In this document: piece after piece, positions 1 to 11,930 of the stretch
Position numbering within the stretch: position 1 is the first letter of the stretch
Layout of the letters: the number at the start of each line of letters is the position of its first letter
Assembly: GCF_029873635.1 (NCBI RefSeq)
Contig: NC_080419.1
Span: 63,208,540-63,272,539, forward strand
DNA length: 64,000 bases
From: Malania oleifera
Taxonomy: Eukaryota > Streptophyta > Magnoliopsida > Santalales > Ximeniaceae
Direction of reading: 5' to 3'
Notes under the pieces: generated by a model
The model's input: the letters and a program-made list of their open reading frames with translations, nothing else
Told to the model about the DNA's origin: nothing
Database searches by the model: none
Translations under genes and position numbers: made by a program

Positions 1-486
1 AAGTACACATCCTTTGAGATTCTTAGTTATTCAGATGCTGATTTTGCAGGTAGCAAAGTGGATAGGAAGAGCACTAGTAGTACTTGTCATTTCTTAGGAC
101 ACTCCTTGGTCTCTTGGTTTTCCAAGAAACAAAATTCAGTTGCTCTTTCCACAGCTGAGGCTGAATACATAGTGGCAGGTAGTTGTTGTGCTCAAATGCT
201 TTACATGAAGCAACAACTGAAGAATTTTGGATTAAGTTATGAAACAATCCCTATAAGATGTGATAATACGAGTGCAATAAATATCTCAAAGAATCCGATA
301 TTACATTCACGAACTAAGCACATAAAAATTCGACATCACTTTCTTCGTGATCATGTTCAAAAAGGGGATGTAATACTAGAGTTTGTCTGCACGGATGAAC
401 AATGGGCAGACATATTCATGAAACCATTTGCAGAGGATAGGTTTATCCAAATTATGCATGAATTAGGTCTCATGCATAGTCGATAG
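1..486 (+). pseudogene. Ty1/copia RNase H, C-terminal part of pol (cut by window edge)
   Basis: The reading frame is open from base 1 to the TAG at 484-486 and has no start inside the window, so this is the 3' end of a longer copia polyprotein. RNase H would degrade the RNA strand during reverse transcription in the virus-like particle. Visible motifs are SDADFAGS (first catalytic Asp), STAEAEY (catalytic Glu), CDNTSAI (second Asp), HSRTKHI and, near the end, DEQWADIFMKP, the usual copia pol terminus. No stop or frameshift is seen in these 161 codons. The downstream region has multiple polypurine tracts and an LTR, which fits the SIRE/Maximus lineage. Copia RNase H is clear from the sequence; the lineage is inferred from context. 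Whether the full element is intact cannot be seen. Confidence 0.9.
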
Positions 487-925
487 GTTGCTTAGAATCA
501 TGTTAGATGATATAATCCAGGGGGAGCAACATCACTTACGATATAATCACTTAGTACTACACTAATCAACAATTGGACACATTTAAAACCTTAAGATGTC
601 TAAGGGGAGAAGAACATAAGGGTACGTCTACTCATGCTTTATTTGTTTACACCTTTTTGTTGATGTCAAAAGGGGGAGAAAATTTGGAAGCAAAAATAAT
701 AAGATGGAAGCAAAAAATGTTGGTAAAACTAATTGCAAGAGGGAGATATGCAAAGGGGGGAAAACAATTTTTTTTATGTCATGGTTGAAACATCATGAGC
801 ATATTCATTACAAGCATATTGTCATTCATTGAATATTTGATGCATTAATTGAGGGGGAGCCTTATTAGGCGTAACCCATTATATATTTTTGCTCGTGCAT
901 TTGCCATCATCAAAAAAGGGGAGAT
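487..925 (+). other. 3' non-coding region of the copia element with repeated polypurine tracts
   Basis: No coding potential is seen between pol and the LTR. The stretch holds at least six purine runs of GGGGGAG type: about 519-526, 668-679, 736-746, 752-764, 851-860 and 911-925. The last, AAAAAAGGGGAGAT, lies directly against the LTR start and is the functional PPT by position. Repeated PPT-like runs upstream of the 3' LTR are known from SIRE/Maximus copia elements. Confidence 0.75.
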
Positions 926-2043
926 TGTTGACTCTATGAGTCCAATCCGATTTTGATAATGACAAATCACTTGGTATTTTATCTATGCATTGAGTTGTGA
1001 ACAGGAACTATATTAAGCATGTACAGAAGGATAACGAGTAATGAAAGTCACAAAGTAAAGCTAACAAATCTTGGCAAGATCCATGGAACTCAAAGAGTAT
1101 GAGAATCAAGATGCAAACGGCAAACTTCAAGAACATCTTGGGAATGGGTATTTAGAACTCATGTACTTATATTGTCATATGATTTAATTTGAGGCTCAAC
1201 ATAACTTAGAATGATTTTAGGATTCATGCATTTCATGTACATCATTAAGGAATTTTCATGGACTTAGAAATGTTTTAAATTATGGAAAATATGTTTTATA
1301 AAAGACCCAAGAAATGAAGCAAAGCAGAATTTTAAACTAGAAATGAAAAATTGAGAAAAGGGGGACTTCGATAGCCTGAACTTCACCTTAGTAGCCTGAA
1401 GAATTTCTTTGGTTGCCTGAAGATTAAGTTTGGTAGCCTAAAGAATTAATAGGAAACAAAAAACCTGGCAAAAGGCACTTCGATCGCCTGAACTGAAGAC
1501 CTCGGGCGCCTGAACTTGCCACTTCAGGAGCCAGAACCCCACTTCGATTGCCTAAAGTCGCGGGAAAGTTTAAAAAATCATATTTTTATTAAACAAACTC
1601 ACGAGCTATTTCTTTGATCTAATGGCTGAGATCAATCCTAAGGGTAAGACAATATATATACTGAATATATAAACCCTAAAAAGAGGCTAAGACACACAAC
1701 AAGAGAAGAACACATCGTATTGCAAGATTGTAGAGAAATTTGAGCTGATTTTCTGCACTTCATTCTACTTTCATTGTCTTTGGGCGAATCCATTCCGAAA
1801 ATCAAGGGGCATTCATTCATTCAACTGTACTTCAATCCAGTATTGAGATTTGATCTTTCAAGTTAATATTCTTAAGAACTTCTAATCTCATCTCATTACG
1901 TGTTCTTGATTATCATTAGAAAAGTTTTGATCTTGAGTGTGCATATACGTATAAAAATTGATTTTTGAAAAGATCATTACTTGAGAAAGCTTGTTTAGCT
2001 TGGTTGATTGGTTTTTGATTCAAGAGTATAAATATACATATAC

Positions 2044-2081
<38 letters not shown>

Positions 2082-2300
2082 CCTAGAGCTTATTATTAAA
2101 AAAACTATTTTGATTAAAAGGTTGATATTGAAAGTGCCTATGCATATATATAGTTATTCTAAACAAGGTCATTACTTGATTTAAGTTGTGTGATTGATTG
2201 AAAGGTTTGATTCAAGTATGTGTTTTCTAAAGGAACTATGTTTTAGATATATTAACGTTTGATTAAATATCCTTGGTACTTATAACTATATATTCTATTG
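926..2300 (+). mobile_element. Copia (SIRE-like) 3' LTR, right end truncated
   Basis: The LTR begins TGTTGACTC right after the PPT. Its first 60 bases resemble the reverse complement of the two minus-strand copia LTRs at 13813-15885 and 16630-18574 (TTTTGATnnTGACAAAT). At 1365-1558 lies an array of near-palindromes of CTTCAGGCGCCTGAAG type, followed by a TATA box near 1665-1673 and an A-rich leader. A (TA)n run sits at about 2046-2079. No TG...CA right terminus or CCCCCTCTTGGG-type end like that of its relatives is found before the DUF7745-like remnant starts, so the end is placed only roughly at 2300. Confidence 0.7.
1365..1558 (+). promoter_or_regulatory. Near-palindrome array upstream of the copia TATA box
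   Basis: About eight degenerate copies of a motif of CTTCGATCGCCTGAA / CTCGGGCGCCTGAA type are spaced roughly 20-30 bp apart. The best half-sites give CTTCAGGCGCCTGAAG. The array lies about 100 bp upstream of the TATA box, in the U3 enhancer position. A regulatory role is inferred from position only. Confidence 0.5.
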
Positions 2301-2339
2301 AAGGATATTCTCTGAAAAATAATATACTCAGTTTGTGTC

Positions 2340-3490
2340 TTGAATACTACTTTAGAAGAGTATGTATCTCTGTTGAACCTGCCAAAGATCTACAAAGCCT
2401 ATGTGCCTAATCTCGCTACCTTTTTTAGAAAGGGGCTAAGTAGGGTAATTGGGGTTAAGGCCCATAAAATAAATGATAAAGCCAGCAAAGAAAAAAAAAA
2501 TGATCTCCTGGGAAGTATTGAAAGCTCTAGTAAAATAGGAAGAGTTAGAAGAAAATCATATGAGCATGCTGGCCCTCATAATCTATGGGTTGGTGGTCTT
2601 CTCGAAAGAAATAGGGGTCATTGATCATGGAGTTGTCTCTTTTGTGGCCCAAGTTCAGAAAGGGGTCAACCAGGTGTCAGGCATTTTAGCGGAAACAATT
2701 TGATCCTTGGATTGTTTCCGAACAAAAGGAAAAGGCCGGTTGAAATGCTGTGTTCCATTGCTTTACATATGGTTCTTGAGTCATGTGCCATGCCAAGAAA
2801 GCGGATTTCATCCGATTTACTCAAGACTCGAGATCCCTTTAATTGAGTTTGAGAAGGCTTTATGGGAGCAACACTCAAGCAAAGAAGAATGGGCTAAGAG
2901 GCTACGCAATTGGGAGACCAAAGGTTTCTTATGGATGGCACCATGGATGGGAAATTCTGATATGATCTATCAGTGTTGTAAATTTCCATGGGTCCTATTA
3001 CTAAGCCCATGGGGAGGGACCACGTACGCTCCCCTCATGTTTAGGAGGCAATTGGGTTCTTGTTAGTTCATCCCAATGACCCATGGGTTAAGTAGTGCAG
3101 AGTTTGCCTACGAGCAAGAATAAGCCCACAAGTCAATTAGAGAGTTTGCAACTATATGGAGGACGATTTATATTATCAGCTTAAGCCAGCATTAGACAGA
3201 AACACAAAAAAATTACAACAGTTGGGTTACCAACCGAGTCAATTCTCAAGTCATAGAATTCCTACTAAGAACATCCCCAAGTCAAGTTAGGCTAGAAGAA
3301 AGACTCATGGAGGTAGAGCTCATCGCCAAGAGAGCAAAGGATAGGGAACGCCAAATAATCCTTTGGTGCCAAGAGAATGTGATGCGAAAAAGAATCAGTG
3401 CATATAAGCCGAAGAAGAGATAATGGCATTCAAAAGGAAACTTCGAAATGAGACTCAGATCAACTTAAACTTGCAGAAAGAGGATCCTGG
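2340..3490 (+). pseudogene. DUF7745-like retroelement protein, decayed
   Basis: Translation gives a protein resembling the plant DUF7745 family, which is common in retroelement-derived loci and has no assigned biochemical function. Visible landmarks in order are an N-terminal TLEEYVSLLNLP, a KGLSRVIG-type stretch, IIYGLVVFSKEIG, WMAPWMGNSDMIYQC with a nearby PWVLL, GTTYAPL, and FIPMTHGLSSAEFAY, followed by a polar, probably coiled-coil tail. A frameshift lies near 2572, and stops fall at 2701-2703, 3064-3066 and near 3112. The full family domain is usually a few hundred residues, which this covers roughly. No protease or reverse transcriptase follows in a matching frame. The family call is from recognition of the motif order, not from a search. 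Confidence 0.6.
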
Positions 3491-3742
3491 GCACAACTAG
3501 AAGAGATATGGTTGTAATGGGGAAAAAGGGATAGGAAAAGTATCTATGTACCCATTTTGTGAATTAATGAAGGCTATTTTAACAATTTTGGAAATACAAT
3601 CATTTGGTGTCATACATTACATAGTTCATCCTCATTACATCCATGCATTGAACATTCACGACATTTCATATTCATGCATTCACATTCTAAGAGAAGGATT
3701 TTCTGTGTCACAGCAAGGATTAAGCTCAGATTACAAAAATTG
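3491..3742 (+). other. 3' flank of the DUF7745-like remnant up to a chimeric junction
   Basis: The stretch is AT-rich and non-coding, with repeated CATT/ATGCATT words. At about 3743 the sequence changes abruptly into the middle of a Ty3/gypsy reverse transcriptase. The join looks like a deletion or truncation junction and not an LTR boundary. Confidence 0.5.
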
Positions 3743-5972
3743 AGGCCACTACTTAGACCAATTCATTGTGGTATTCATAGATGACATCCTAGTGTATTCT
3801 AGGAGTGCTGTAGAACATGAAGTTCATTTGAAACTAGTATTACAAATACTCAGGGAGAAGAGGTTGTACGCCAAACTGAAGAAATGCGAGTTCTGGTGAC
3901 AACATATTGTATTTCTATGACATGTAGTGTCCAAAGAAGAGGTATCAGTGGATCCGAGTAAAATAGAAGTGGTAGTGGACTGTGCGAGGCTGAGGAATGT
4001 TCAGGAGGTCAGAAGTTTTCTAGGTCTTTCAGGATACTACCGACGGTTCATAGAAGGGTTCTCCAGTTTATCAAATCCATTGACACGACTCACGAGAAAG
4101 AATGTGAAGTATGATTGGACAGATGAGTGCCAGCTAAGTTTCCAAGAACTAAAACAGCAGTTGGTTTCTGCTCCAGTTCTTACCATTCGATATGGGGGTG
4201 GTGGATTTGTTATCTTCAGTGATGCCTCTAAGAAAGGTCTCAGGTGTGTTCTAATGTAGTAGGGAAGGGTGATTGCTTATGTTTCTCATCAACTCAAGGA
4301 GTATGAGAAGAACTACCAGACACATGATATGGAATTTGCAACAGTAGTGTATGCATTGAAAATCTGAAGGCACTACATATATAGTGAAAGGTGCGAGATT
4401 TTTACTGATCATAAAAGTCTTAAGTATATTTTCACCCAGAAAGATCTGAATATGAGACAACGTAGATGGCTGAGTTGATAAATGACTACGAATGTACCAT
4501 TAGCTATCACCCAGGAAAAGCAAATATGGTAGCTGATGCTTTCAGTCGGAAGTCCGTTGATGCATCAGTCTCAGTAGTGGGAGTTCAACATCATATCTGT
4601 ATGGACCTAGAAAGGTTGGGCTTGGAAGTAGTGTAAGGAAATCACCAGGCTTTTCTTGCTAGCTTGGTGGTATAACCGACCTTACATGAGAGGATCCAAA
4701 CAGCTCAGATGATAGATGAAGAGTTGGTAGAGGTTGTGGAAGGGATACATTGTGGTTTAAAGCCGGATTTCAATATCTCTGATGATGGCATATTGAGATT
4801 CCATGGCAGAGTTTTTGTACCGACTGACGCTGAGATTAAATGGGTCATTATAGAGGAGGCACATCATTCACTCTATGTCGTACATCCAGGAAGTACAAAG
4901 ATGTACAGAAATCTGAAAGAATCTTTTTGGTGATTGAACATAAAAAGAGAGATTGTTCATTTCATAAAGCAGTGTCTGACATGCCAGTAGGTCAAGGTAG
5001 AGCACTAGAGGCTAGTAGGACCCCTTCAGCCACTTGACATTCCCAAATGAAAATGGGAGCATATCTCGATGGATTTCGTATCGGGGTTACCTATGGTGGT
5101 GCATGGGCAGAATGCTATATGGGTTGTAGTAGATCGACTAACAAAGACTTCACATTTTATTCTAATCAGAGTCAGCTATTCTTTGAATAGGCTGGGAGAA
5201 ATATATGTGTAGGATTGTATGACTCCACGGTATCCCAGTTTCTATTATTTTAAATCGATACCCACAATTTACTTCTCGATTCTGGAAGAGTCTACAAGAT
5301 GCCTTGGGATCGCAGCTTACATTCAATACATCATTTCACCTACAAACAGATGGATAGTCTGAGAGGACTATTCAGACATTAGAGGATATGCTACGGGCAT
5401 GTGTACTGGATTTTGGGGATAGTTGGATATGGTATCTACCGTTGGTGGAATTTACATATAATAACAGCTACTAGGCTAGTATAGAGATGGCACCATATGA
5501 GGCATTGTATAGTTGTCAGTGTCGGTCTTCATTGTACTAAGATCAAGTAGTTGAGTAGCAGATACTAGGACAGGAATTGATTTAGCAGACCTTTGCAAAG
5601 GTTAAGCTAATTAGAGAGAGAATTAGGGCAGCTCAGAGTCGGCAAAAGAGTTATGTAGATACTCGCCGACAAAAGCTAGAGTTTGAGGTAGCAGATATGG
5701 TATTCTTGAAGATCGCTCTGATGAAAGGAGTAATGAGGTTTGGGAAGAAGGGGAAACTAATCCCTCACTACATTGGCCCATTCAAGATCCTGGAAAGGGT
5801 AGGTATGGTTGCTATCGATTGGCATTACCCCCAGTACTATCCAGAGTTCACGATGTGTTTCACATGTTAGTGCTGAGGAAGTACGTGCTAGACTCTTCAC
5901 ACGGGTTAAGTTACGAACCTCTGGAGATCAGTGATGCATTAGCATATGAAAAGGTTCTAGTATAGATAATAA
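3743..5972 (+). pseudogene. Ty3/gypsy (Tekay-like chromovirus) RT-RNase H-integrase, 5' truncated
   Basis: The homology starts inside the reverse transcriptase, just before [11 protein letters not shown] (catalytic YxDD-type box, about 3769-3798). It continues through the connection (VRSFLGLSGYYRRFIEGFS), RNase H (FSDASKKGL near 4215 and FTDHKSLKY near 4410), the integrase zinc-binding part (HHSLYVVHPGSTKMYR near 4860), the first catalytic Asp in MDFVSGLP (near 5070), and the C-terminal VHDVFHMLVLRKYV. Many stops and shifts are present, so it is non-functional. It is closely similar along its length to the pol of the complete element at 54355-63463, so both belong to one family. Gag, protease and the first half of RT are missing. 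The solo LTR at 5973-8293 splits its 3' end. Confidence 0.88.
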
Positions 5973-8293
5973 TGTAGAGACTCCGAGAATACATAGAAAT
6001 TAAATAATAAGATAAAGAAAGAAAAGGGAATTTTTAAAGGGGTGCGTAGCAGGTCCACGTCGACGAACACAGAGTGCTCATCGATGAACAGTCTTATAAG
6101 GCTCATCAACTTTGACGTGTGTCTCATCGACGAGAGTTTACTAAGGGGCTATTTTCAGGGTTTGAAACTCGTCAATGAGGGGTACGTGCTCGTTGATGAA
6201 CTCCCTTCTTGAACATATCGATGAGGTGACGTGGCTCGCGATGAGGCCACGTGGTCAATCACCTATATATAGCAAAAAATTCTTTTTTTAGTGCATAATT
6301 TCGTCCAATTCACTTTCTCTCTTTAAAAGTCGGTGCTCCATCATTCTCTTTAGGTTTTCAACTCCAATTTTCCCCAGTTCGACGACTACCACAGTAATCC
6401 TGGGGAGATTCTCTACAACCTAACTAGAGCGAAAATTTGATTTAAGCAGTTTGGGAACCATCCCAAAACCAGGGTAAGTGAGTATTTGGGTATTGTTAGT
6501 ATTACCAAGTTCATTTAAGCCCATATTTTGTATTATAAGAGAATATATTAAAGTTTTGTGAAGTAAAATCAAGGTATTATATTTTCAGGAATAGGGTGTT
6601 TAGGGACCCTAGTGGGTGATATTTCAAGAACCTAGGTAAAATGATAACATGGTTTATAGTCTAGAAATTGTGCATATATGGATTTGGGGAAATATGTATG
6701 TGATAATTATTTAGGTGAATTCTATTGTTTGATTGGGAAATTATATATGTATTATCTCAGGATGTTGAAATTATCACATGTGATATTGTAAATAGCAGTT
6801 AGTGCTCAGATAGTCAGGTAAGGGAAATATCTTATGCTAGGAAAATTTTAGTATAGTTATCAGTAAAAATTATATGTTTTACTAGATTATTATTCAGATC
6901 ATAAAATATTAGTATAACAGAAAATACAGATTTCAGAGCATGTGAATCTAATTATTTAATTGTGTGGCATGAGCTCGTAATAGATTAGTACAATATTTAT
7001 ACATTTTACAAGTATCATGTTTGACAGTATATTAGCAGAAAATATCATGGAATATACATGTTCTATAGAATGATGAATTTTTAGTATATATACAGATAGG
7101 AATTTTACAGAATATTCAGAATACCATGATTTATATAATTTCCAAGATATCATGATTTACAGTATATGTATAGAAACATATATTTTTAACATTTTCAGAA
7201 TACCATGATTTCAGAACCATAACACCCAAATACTCAGATATTCAGACAGATATTCAGATATATAGATATTAAGTATTCAGTTAATTATTCAGATTTTCAG
7301 ATAAGTTTTATAGTGTTATAGTTATTTCAAAATCATGGTAAAACAGTAATATAGAAATATCAATTTTATATATATATAGTATCAGACCCTGATGGCCCAG
7401 ATTCAGTCAGCAAAGCACGGTACCGTAGTGATTTTTAGTTTAGAGTGCAACCACATAACTCAGATAGTATGTGGATTTTCAACAGTCGATCATGCCTATG
7501 TTGTGGACAGGCTCCCCGTCAGTTAGGGTTGAGGAGTCCGATTTGACTTTCAGAGTTCAGTTGACTTATCCTGGTCGGCCAGCTAGTGATAAGTCCCGCC
7601 TTTGGACCGCACAAACCTATCATGAGGGGCTAAATCATGACTTTTAGTTATCCATCTAGGAAATTTTCTCAGTTTATATATATATATATCTAGATTTACA
7701 GAAACCGTAGACATACTTATGAATATTAGAAGTATTATGAATAGAAAATTCAGAAAAATAGTTTATGTTAAGTAACATAGGTATGTTGTACATTATTTAT
7801 ACATGTTTTCTCAAATTCAGTTATTTATGGTATTTCTAAATCAAAATTTACAAATATGTAAACTCACATGCCACACACTAGCAATAGCATATTACGCCTT
7901 ACTGAGCGTTGTCTTATCCTAGTGATTCAACATTTTTCAGGTGGTCCAGTTAGGTGAGCATATTAGGCTCACAGATAGAGGGGACTACAATACTGCCTAG
8001 TCTGTAGGGTGAGTGTTCTTGGGAAGTCATTTTTGAGTAGTCCCTAGATTCAGATGAGGGTATTTTGGGAATGGATATGTATGCATATTTTGGGAAAAAT
8101 TCTGATACTCTGGTATTGTATATATTGAAGTGGTTATTTGTATTTTGCTTTCAACTGCATAGGTAGTTTATTGTGTCTCAGATTCCACGGTTCCTATATG
8201 GACCATGATGATGGGTTGATTTATATTAAAAGGCATTAAAGCAGTGAAATTTTACAGTATATATATAATGGCATGAAGAATCAAGTCGTTACA
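5973..8293 (+). mobile_element. Gypsy solo LTR (family I) inserted in the chromovirus remnant
   Basis: The LTR begins TGTAGAGACTCC and ends GTCGTTACA, and the chromovirus chromodomain region resumes immediately after it. Inside are a CGTCGACGAA-type motif array (6055-6240), a TATA box TATATATA (6264-6271), the block TGTGTGGCATGAG (about 6961), a TTCAGATA-type tandem repeat (7225-7315), a GGTACCGT block (about 7419) and CTTACTGAGCGTTGTCT (about 7898). Flanks AATAA and TATTA do not match, so the target duplication is lost or the ends are off by a few bases. The start resembles the minus-strand LTR ending at 37385. Confidence 0.75.
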
Positions 8294-8601
8294 TATTATA
8301 TCAGAAGGTGCAACCGTTACGGACTAAGGAGATACCGTTGGTGAAGGTACTATGGTATAATCATGCAGTGGAGGAAGTTTCACAGGAATTAGAGTCAGAG
8401 ATATGCCAAAAGTACCCTTAGTTATTTAGAGATAGTTAGAGTTAGACAGGTAAGTAGAATAACGTGTAAGAATGTATGTACATATGGTAGAATAGGCGGT
8501 TCAAATTATTTTAGATATGGTCTTCGAGAGAGTTTTGGGTGTGTATTGTAATCTCCTGAAGCATCACGTTATAACCATGGTATTCCTCTGCCACATGTGA
8601 G
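8294..8601 (+). pseudogene. Chromovirus remnant, C-terminal chromodomain part and 3' UTR
   Basis: This continues the pol remnant interrupted at 5972. It aligns with 61080-61335 of the complete element, including the EIPLVKVLW and AVEEVSQELESE stretch of the Tekay-type chromodomain-like tail and then the untranslated stretch ending ATGGTATTCCTCTG. The Athila-like element starts at 8602, with GTGAG (8597-8601) as its likely left target duplication. No 3' LTR of this remnant is in the window. Confidence 0.75.
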
Positions 8602-9472
8602 TGATTACGCGCCTAAATTACATAATTAAGTGTTTTAATTCATGCATTAAGGATAATATTTTGAATAATTTATGAATTTTTGGTATTTTATTTTTTTGCA
8701 GGGTAAGTTATGGACATTAAAGCCGATGACACTTCGTAATTCAGGCATAATTCCCCCATCCGAGCTCCGATTGAGGTGATTCAAAATTTTTTCGAAAGCT
8801 AAGAAAGTTCTCTACAACTTTTGTGTTTTGAGCCTTGAAAGTTACGAGCTGTAGGAAGGCCGAATTTTGGCTTATTCATTGGGAAAAAAAAAAGGAAAGA
8901 AAAAAAAATAAGAAACAAAAAAAAGAAAAAAATAATAATTAAAAAAAAAGTGATTTGACCCGACCATGCAGTCGGGTCCTTTGGAATGGTGTGCTAGGGT
9001 TCTCAAAAGAGGGATCTTTTTATTTTTTAGCAGCCAGCCTCCTCTCCTCCCTCATCTCTTTTTGCCTCACTCTCCCTCTCTTCTCCAACTCTCATACTTG
9101 AGGCCCCTTCTCTAACTCTCTTTTCTCTCTAACTCTCTCCTCTCTTCTCTCACTCTCAGTCTCCCTTTCTTTTCCTTTCTTTCTCTCTCCCTTACTTATC
9201 TCCCCCTATGGCCTGATGCACCCAAGCTCCTTTGCTACCACTTTGAACACCCAACCAAGACCCTGCTCCTTGTGGCTACTGTTAGGTGCTGCTTCAATCC
9301 CATGAACCCGAGCCTTATTGCTGCTGAAGGAGGAAGACAGGTATTGGCCTGTTGCTACTTCATGGAGGAGCACCCAAAGGCGCTACCTTGCTGTTGTGCT
9401 ACAGCTAACTAAAAAATAAAATAAAAAAAAGAAACACAACAACCTAAAGCTGTTGTGTATATGACTTGCCAT

Positions 9473-9567
<95 letters not shown>

Positions 9568-10244
9568 GCCTTTAGATAATTGTTTAAGATATTATTATCA
9601 TTACTTTGAGTTTTATTTTATTTAGAGTTTCTGTTAGAATTTTAAATTCTATTTGGGGTTATTTACATTATTGAATTCAGTTTATCTTTTTCTTTTATTT
9701 AATGTTGATGTTAGAATGAATTTTGTTTGGGATTAATTTTCGTTATTAAGTTTGGTTTGTTCTTTTTGAAATCTTTCTTTAGACTTTAAATATTTGTTGG
9801 ATTTAGTTCAATTTTGTTTAAGTTCATGATTATGTTAAGTTTAGATTTTGACATAGTGTTTCACTGATAATTTTATGGTTAAATGCTTAGGTTGGTTAAT
9901 AAAGTTTTTATCTTTGAGTTTTTGTCCGAAGTTCAAACGTGGAATTTATTTCTTGCTTGGCTGATTAAACGTAGGATCATTTCTCGTTGTTAATTTAGTG
10001 CATGTTAGGATTCATAATTTAAATTTCGCGTTGTTTTAATTTGTCAAAAAATCTCAACATCTCAAGACTTAAATCTGAACTGAGTTTAGTAACTTGTATT
10101 TTCTTAATATATTTTGGAATTACATGCAATTTGGATTTAAACTGCATTCCTTGAGGAGACGATCTGGCCCTTGGGCTAATTATTACACGATTGAACTCTT
10201 ATACTTGGGATAACTTCCGAGCTGCTTATTTTTAGAGTGAGCCA
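8602..10244 (+). mobile_element. Athila-like element, 5' LTR
   Basis: The start TGATTACGCGCC matches the PPT-flanked start of the 3' copy at 13514 (TGATTACCCGCC). Both copies share the block with GGTAAGTTATGGAC, the A-rich run, the CT-rich stretch and ATAATTGTTTAAGATATT. A long (CT)n microsatellite lies at 9474-9564. The end is placed at the CA six bases before the primer site. The LTR has no obvious ORF. Confidence 0.8.
9474..9564 (+). repeat. (CT)n microsatellite, about 45 units
   Basis: An almost uninterrupted CT run inside the Athila-like 5' LTR. The matching site in the 3' LTR (about 16505-16525) has only about ten units, so the run has changed length since insertion. Confidence 0.95.
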
Positions 10245-10250
10245 AGTCTT

Positions 10251-10268
10251 TGGCGCCGTTGTTGGGGA
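10251..10268 (+). promoter_or_regulatory. Primer binding site, tRNA-Asp type
   Basis: TGGCGCCGTTGTTGGGGA lies just inside the 5' LTR. It matches the Athila-type primer site TGGCGCCGTTGCCGGGGA, complementary to the 3' end of tRNA-Asp, with two C-to-T changes. Confidence 0.85.
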
Positions 10269-10479
10269 ATGCCAGATTTAGTTTCAAATTAGTGTTTTTC
10301 CCTTTATTTTTCTTTTCTTCATGAAAAAAAAAAAAGTTTTGAAAAAAATAATAATAATCATAATATGAAATAAAAGAAAATATGGTTGCACCTGCACCAT
10401 GCACGCTTATGGATTTTTTGCAGCCTATATGCACCATTGCACCATCTTACACTGTTTTACCTAATGATGCACTTAATTT
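10269..10479 (+). other. Leader of the Athila-like element
   Basis: AT-rich untranslated leader with A-runs between the primer site and gag. No ORF is seen. Confidence 0.6.
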
Positions 10480-11930
10480 CATGATGTAGTGCGGGAGGAC
10501 GTCATTGATACCTCAGTTCAGTGGAATGGAATCCGAGTGTCCTTATTGGCACCTGACGGAGTTTGAGTTGACTTGCAATATTTTTTTTCCCTCGTGCTAG
10601 AACTTATGAATTTACTAGACTTCAGTTATTTCTTGCCTCTTTGAAGGTTAAGACGAAGATGTGGTCTAATTCTTTGAGACCTCTCTCAACTTATAATTGG
10701 GCTGATATGAAGCATGAATTTCTGCATAAGTTTTGTCTCTCACAGAGAACTCAATTTTTGCAGGAACAGATCATTCAGTTTATGGATAAGAGTGATGAAA
10801 CTTTTCAGGCTTGCTAGTAGAGGTTCAAGGATTTGATAAGTACTGTCCACATCACGGGTTTGAGTCGTGGAGGTTAGTTAATTATTTCTATATAGCTCTT
10901 ACTCTTGATTGCAAACAATTTGTCCAAACTATGTGCGATGATCAGGCACCCATGGTAGTACAACCTATCAGCACAATCAATGGTGGACATAAATATGAGC
11001 CAACATATTATCTAGATGCTTTTCCACCTCAGTATCGGCAACAACAAATCTCTCAGAGTTATGTACTTTCAAGATTTCAATCTAATGCAGCAGTTGCTCC
11101 ATCGGAAAAGTCTCTTGAGGATGCCTTTCAGCAATTCATGTAGATTCAAGTCACAACTAACAACCAGTACACTCAGGCCATAAATGAATTGTGGGACACC
11201 ATTGAAGAGATGAGCACGCAGTTGACTATCTTAAAAAAGGGAATTTTCGATAAAACCTCAGCTTAATCCTCAAAAATATTAGCAACAATAGCAACAAATA
11301 CATAAGGTTTCTCGATTGAGACAGCGGAGGCCGTTATTAATTCAAGAAGTGGAAAAGAAGTTTCCCAACCTGAGATACTCATTGACATACCAACAGTTGT
11401 CCCGAAACCTAAAGTTACAACTGAGATAGATGAGGTCAAAGAAAAATCAGAGGAAATTCCCCGAATTGAAGAAATTAGTTAACATGGAGACCGAGACCGG
11501 TAAGGAGTACCAACCTGTGGTACCTTATCCTCAGAGATTTATAGCTATTGAACCGTCACTCCCTACTAGAGTAAATGTCAAGGAGTACAATGCCGAAGAA
11601 AATCCCCGCAGTGGTACGATGATGGGTATACCCGATAAAGAGGGTGAGCAGAATAGTAAACGTTTAAAGGAATCAGGTAAAAATTTTAATGTTGACGCTT
11701 CTGAAGAACCAAAGGTAACTGCTCTAACAATTTTGCCTCAAAGACTGATTCTTAAAGAAGTGAATTTCCTGAAAAATATACTGAATAAAGATCCTTTCTT
11801 GTTAAAACAAGGAAGACAGTCTGCACATGTTTTGTTTGGTACCTTAGAACGTATTGATTTATTTAAGGCTAACTTTTGTGCAGGTAACAAGATTGATTCA
11901 TTGTGGTGACTCAAATTTGGAGTCTCACCG
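10480..11930 (+). pseudogene. Athila-like gag, broken
   Basis: Gag would form the capsid of the virus-like particle. The capsid core is readable: PQFSGMESECPYWHLTEFE, LRPLSTYNWADMKHEFLHKF, then DETFQAC with two stops near 10815, then a frameshift to HHGFESWRLVNYFYIALTL. An AFQQFM stretch follows with a stop near 11141, then a polar, glutamine-rich spacer and the open frame 11430-11909 with a PVVPYPQRF segment of the type that in Athila precedes protease. The frame ends at 11907-11909 and no protease, RT, RNase H or integrase motif follows. The capsid assignment is solid from the motif order. The last 160 codons are of uncertain nature. Confidence 0.75.

Noticed and set aside
1365-1558. Regularly spaced palindromic repeats as a CRISPR array
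   Set aside because: Repeats are degenerate, spacers are short and not uniform, and the setting is a plant LTR. The same goes for the other arrays in the window.
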